This document shows positions 32,543 through 34,382 of a stretch of DNA of 34,382 bases, piece by piece. Below the pieces are notes generated by a model, which was not told where the DNA came from, did not search any database, and saw nothing but the letters and a program-made list of their open reading frames with translations. Source of the DNA: CAZJDM01 sp964544765 (GTDB lineage Bacteria > Bdellovibrionota_B > Oligoflexia > CAYFLR01); NCBI GenBank assembly GCA_964544765.1, contig CAZJDM010000030.1:1-34382 (forward strand), given 5' to 3'. A program made the position numbers and the translations under genes. Position 1 is the stretch's first letter. Every line of letters starts with the position of its first letter.

Positions 32543-34382
32543 ATGAGTAGATTTACGTATTTATCACTATTTTTGGTTTATTTTACATATTTATCCTGCG
32601 ATAAATCTGATTCGGTAAAAAGAGGGGAGCTGGAAAGAATGGGCCTAATTAGATGCGAAAAACTCTATGCTATTCCCAATACAGATGAAACTAGTTTCAC
32701 TTGTACAGAGTATCAGAACTTAGAAAAAAAGCTTTATGAGCTAGAAAAGGCTGCGTGTAAAGAGAGTGACGGAACCTTCTATGAAGGAGGCAAATGTCCA
32801 ACTGATAGAAATGATTACATGGGATATTGTGAAGGCAAGAAAGGCGGTTGGACCGGTAGATCCTATTACTATAACTATGATTATGGAAACCCAAAGAATA
32901 AAGATAGACTAGATATGAACATTGATCTGTGCACCAAGACCTCAGGAACTTGGCATAATAATCCCTCTTTCTATACTGAAGAAGAGTTCGAAATGAACAA
33001 TAATAACATTACCGACCGAGACAAAATATCACCAACTACAACGATTACTACTAATGAAACTTCTTTAACCGCAGCTTCCCCGTTTACTATTACAATTACT
33101 TTTAGTGAAGAGGTTTCTGGATTTGAGCTTGATGATATTTCGGTAACTAATGGGATCGCATCCAATCTGCAGACATCCGATAACACTACCTATACATCCT
33201 TCATAACACCTTCCTCTGATCCTGCATCAATAACTATAGATATAGCTGATACCATTGCATCTGATAGTGCCGGCAATCCTAATTTAGCTGCTAATCAATT
33301 TTCAATAAATTATGATACTTCTATTTTAACTGAAGCGCTTTCAACTTCTGAATCAAGCCCAACAAATAAAACTTCTTTTTCGGTAACCATCACTTTTAGT
33401 GAAGCAGTGTCCGGTTTTGAATTAACCGATCTAACCGTAGTAAATGGTACTGCATCCAACCTTCAAACTTCAGACAATACTGTTTTTACTGTTGATATCG
33501 CTCCTACCCCTAACGAAGAAGTTTCAATAAATATCGAGACAAATGTAGCTAAAGACAGTTCAACTGGTCAAAAAAATAATAGGGCGTCGGCCCAACTATC
33601 TATCATTTCTGATCAGATTCCTCCTTCCGCACCCACTGTTACAACTTCATTGACGCCTACCAAGGATCACACTCCAACATGGATCTGGAATGCAGGGGGT
33701 GGAGGTAATGGGACGTTTCGTTTTAAGATCAATGATACAGATTTAACCAGTGGCACGACAGAAACAACTAATTTAAGTTATACACCGGCTTCAGATTTAT
33801 CATCGGGTACACATACTCTCTATGTTCAGGAAAAAGATAGTGCGGGGAACTGGTCCGATTCAGGTAGTTTGGATATTGTAGTTGTTCAAATAAGTTATTT
33901 TATTAAAACAATTGACGGGGCAAATTCTGAGATTTTATTTTCAGTAAACGAGACATCTTCAGGAGATATTATTGCTGCGGGATATACGGGATCCCCGGTT
34001 GAAGGTTTTATCATGAAACTTGACTCTTCCGGAACAATCCTTTGGAATAAAACTATTGGGGGAACTGGTAATGATTCTTTCCGATCAGTAACTGAAACTT
34101 CTTCTGGAGATATTATTATTGCGGGATATACAACTAGCGATGGAGCGGGAGAATTTGATGGATTTATCGTAAGACTTGACTCTTCTGGTAGTATCATTTG
34201 GGCCAAGACTATTGGTGGTACAAATATTGATTCTTTTCACTCAGCAATAGAGACTTCTTCGAGAGAAATTATTGCTGCGGGATATACAAAGAGTGATGGA
34301 GCGGGAGAGGAAGATGGTTTTATTGTAAAACTTGACTCTTCCGGAACAATCCTTTGGAATAAAACTATTGGGGGAACTGGTA
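32543..34382 (+). CDS. Large repeat-containing surface lipoprotein, 5' part
   Basis: The frame is open for 613 codons and runs off the window. AGGAG lies eight bases before the ATG. A signal peptide ends in LSC (Cys19), so it is a lipoprotein. Residues 20-145 include six further cysteines (in IRCEK, FTCTE, AACKE, GKCPT, GYCEG and DLCTK). Two similar Ig-like domains of about 95 residues follow (about 150-345), each with ITFSE-VSGFEL and NLQTSDNT. A third Ig-like segment (about 346-450) has STAGNWSDS-like text. From residue 455 come propeller-like repeats of 48-52 residues resembling SBBP repeats (AAGYT, GFIVKLDSSG, TIGGTG). It is probably exported to the cell surface for adhesion or binding; its exact role is unknown. 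Confidence 0.8.
   Translation, partial: MSRFTYLSLFLVYFTYLSCDKSDSVKRGELERMGLIRCEKLYAIPNTDETSFTCTEYQNLEKKLYELEKAACKESDGTFYEGGKCPTDRNDYMGYCEGKKGGWTGRSYYYNYDYGNPKNKDRLDMNIDLCTKTSGTWHNNPSFYTEEEFEMNNNNITDRDKISPTTTITTNETSLTAASPFTITITFSEEVSGFELDDISVTNGIASNLQTSDNTTYTSFITPSSDPASITIDIADTIASDSAGNPNLAANQFSINYDTSILTEALSTSESSPTNKTSFSVTITFSEAVSGFELTDLTVVNGTASNLQTSDNTVFTVDIAPTPNEEVSINIETNVAKDSSTGQKNNRASAQLSIISDQIPPSAPTVTTSLTPTKDHTPTWIWNAGGGGNGTFRFKINDTDLTSGTTETTNLSYTPASDLSSGTHTLYVQEKDSAGNWSDSGSLDIVVVQISYFIKTIDGANSEILFSVNETSSGDIIAAGYTGSPVEGFIMKLDSSGTILWNKTIGGTGNDSFRSVTETSSGDIIIAGYTTSDGAGEFDGFIVRLDSSGSIIWAKTIGGTNIDSFHSAIETSSREIIAAGYTKSDGAGEEDGFIVKLDSSGTILWNKTIGGTG
33905..34382 (+). repeat. 156-base coding repeats with 55-base identical blocks
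   Basis: Repeat units begin at 33905 (144 bases), 34049 (156), 34205 (156) and 34361 (cut by the window end). The block 34016-34070 is identical base for base to 34328-34382, exactly two units (312 bases) later, including synonymous positions. The intervening copy differs. This suggests recent duplication or gene conversion between units, and the array probably continues past the window. Confidence 0.9.

Noticed and set aside
33895..34206. Minus-strand open frame of about 100 codons
   Set aside because: It is the antisense of the propeller repeats in the surface lipoprotein and mirrors their periodicity.

Overview
This is an AT-rich (roughly one-third G+C) bacterial chromosome segment with about 33 protein genes and no visible rRNA, tRNA, CRISPR array or insertion sequence. 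The gene content points to a Gram-negative, flagellated bacterium. It has lpxC (lipid A), bamD and tonB (outer membrane), several lipoproteins, fliD and fliS, and a type II fatty acid synthesis cluster. The tight order mtnP, pfkB-type kinase, TPR lipoprotein, RodZ-like protein resembles deltaproteobacterial lineages in the broad sense (Desulfobacterota, Bdellovibrionota, SAR324 and similar). That placement is an inference from content, not from a search. TTG and GTG starts are unusually common (der, mtaB, pfkB-type, TPR lipoprotein, rodZ, fliD, rpmF, fabF, rpiB).

Layout: 1-3145 (minus strand) is mtaB, rnc, era and the first 26 codons of der, for RNA processing and ribosome maturation. 3146-3513 is a divergent intergenic region. 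3514-8851 holds a diguanylate cyclase with a degenerate receiver, an MltD-like LysM lytic transglycosylase, TonB, BamD and a CheY-like regulator. 8960-12561 is the mtnP to rodZ operon. 12702-14608 is fliD-fliS. 14970-20852 is the envelope lipid block: lpxC, rpmF, plsX, fabD, fabG, acpP, fabF. fabH is absent from between plsX and fabD. 20958-27225 carries rpiB, glyA, nrdR, nusB, a stand-alone protein resembling the M17 aminopeptidase N-terminal domain, dxs and tlyA.

The most unusual part is 27237-32326. It contains a TetR regulator with a palindrome in its own promoter, a DsbA-like lipoprotein, a thiolase-fold protein that has lost its catalytic residues, and a FadB/FadJ-like protein with a damaged NAD site but intact crotonase glutamates. 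A hairpin resembling an intrinsic terminator lies in the 5' end of the thiolase-like frame. It also pairs a near-perfect Shine-Dalgarno sequence and a GTG start into its stem. I infer a regulated acyl-CoA-related module that may be partly non-catalytic. From 32543 to the window end runs the open 5' part of a large surface lipoprotein with Ig-like domains and 52-residue propeller-like repeats.
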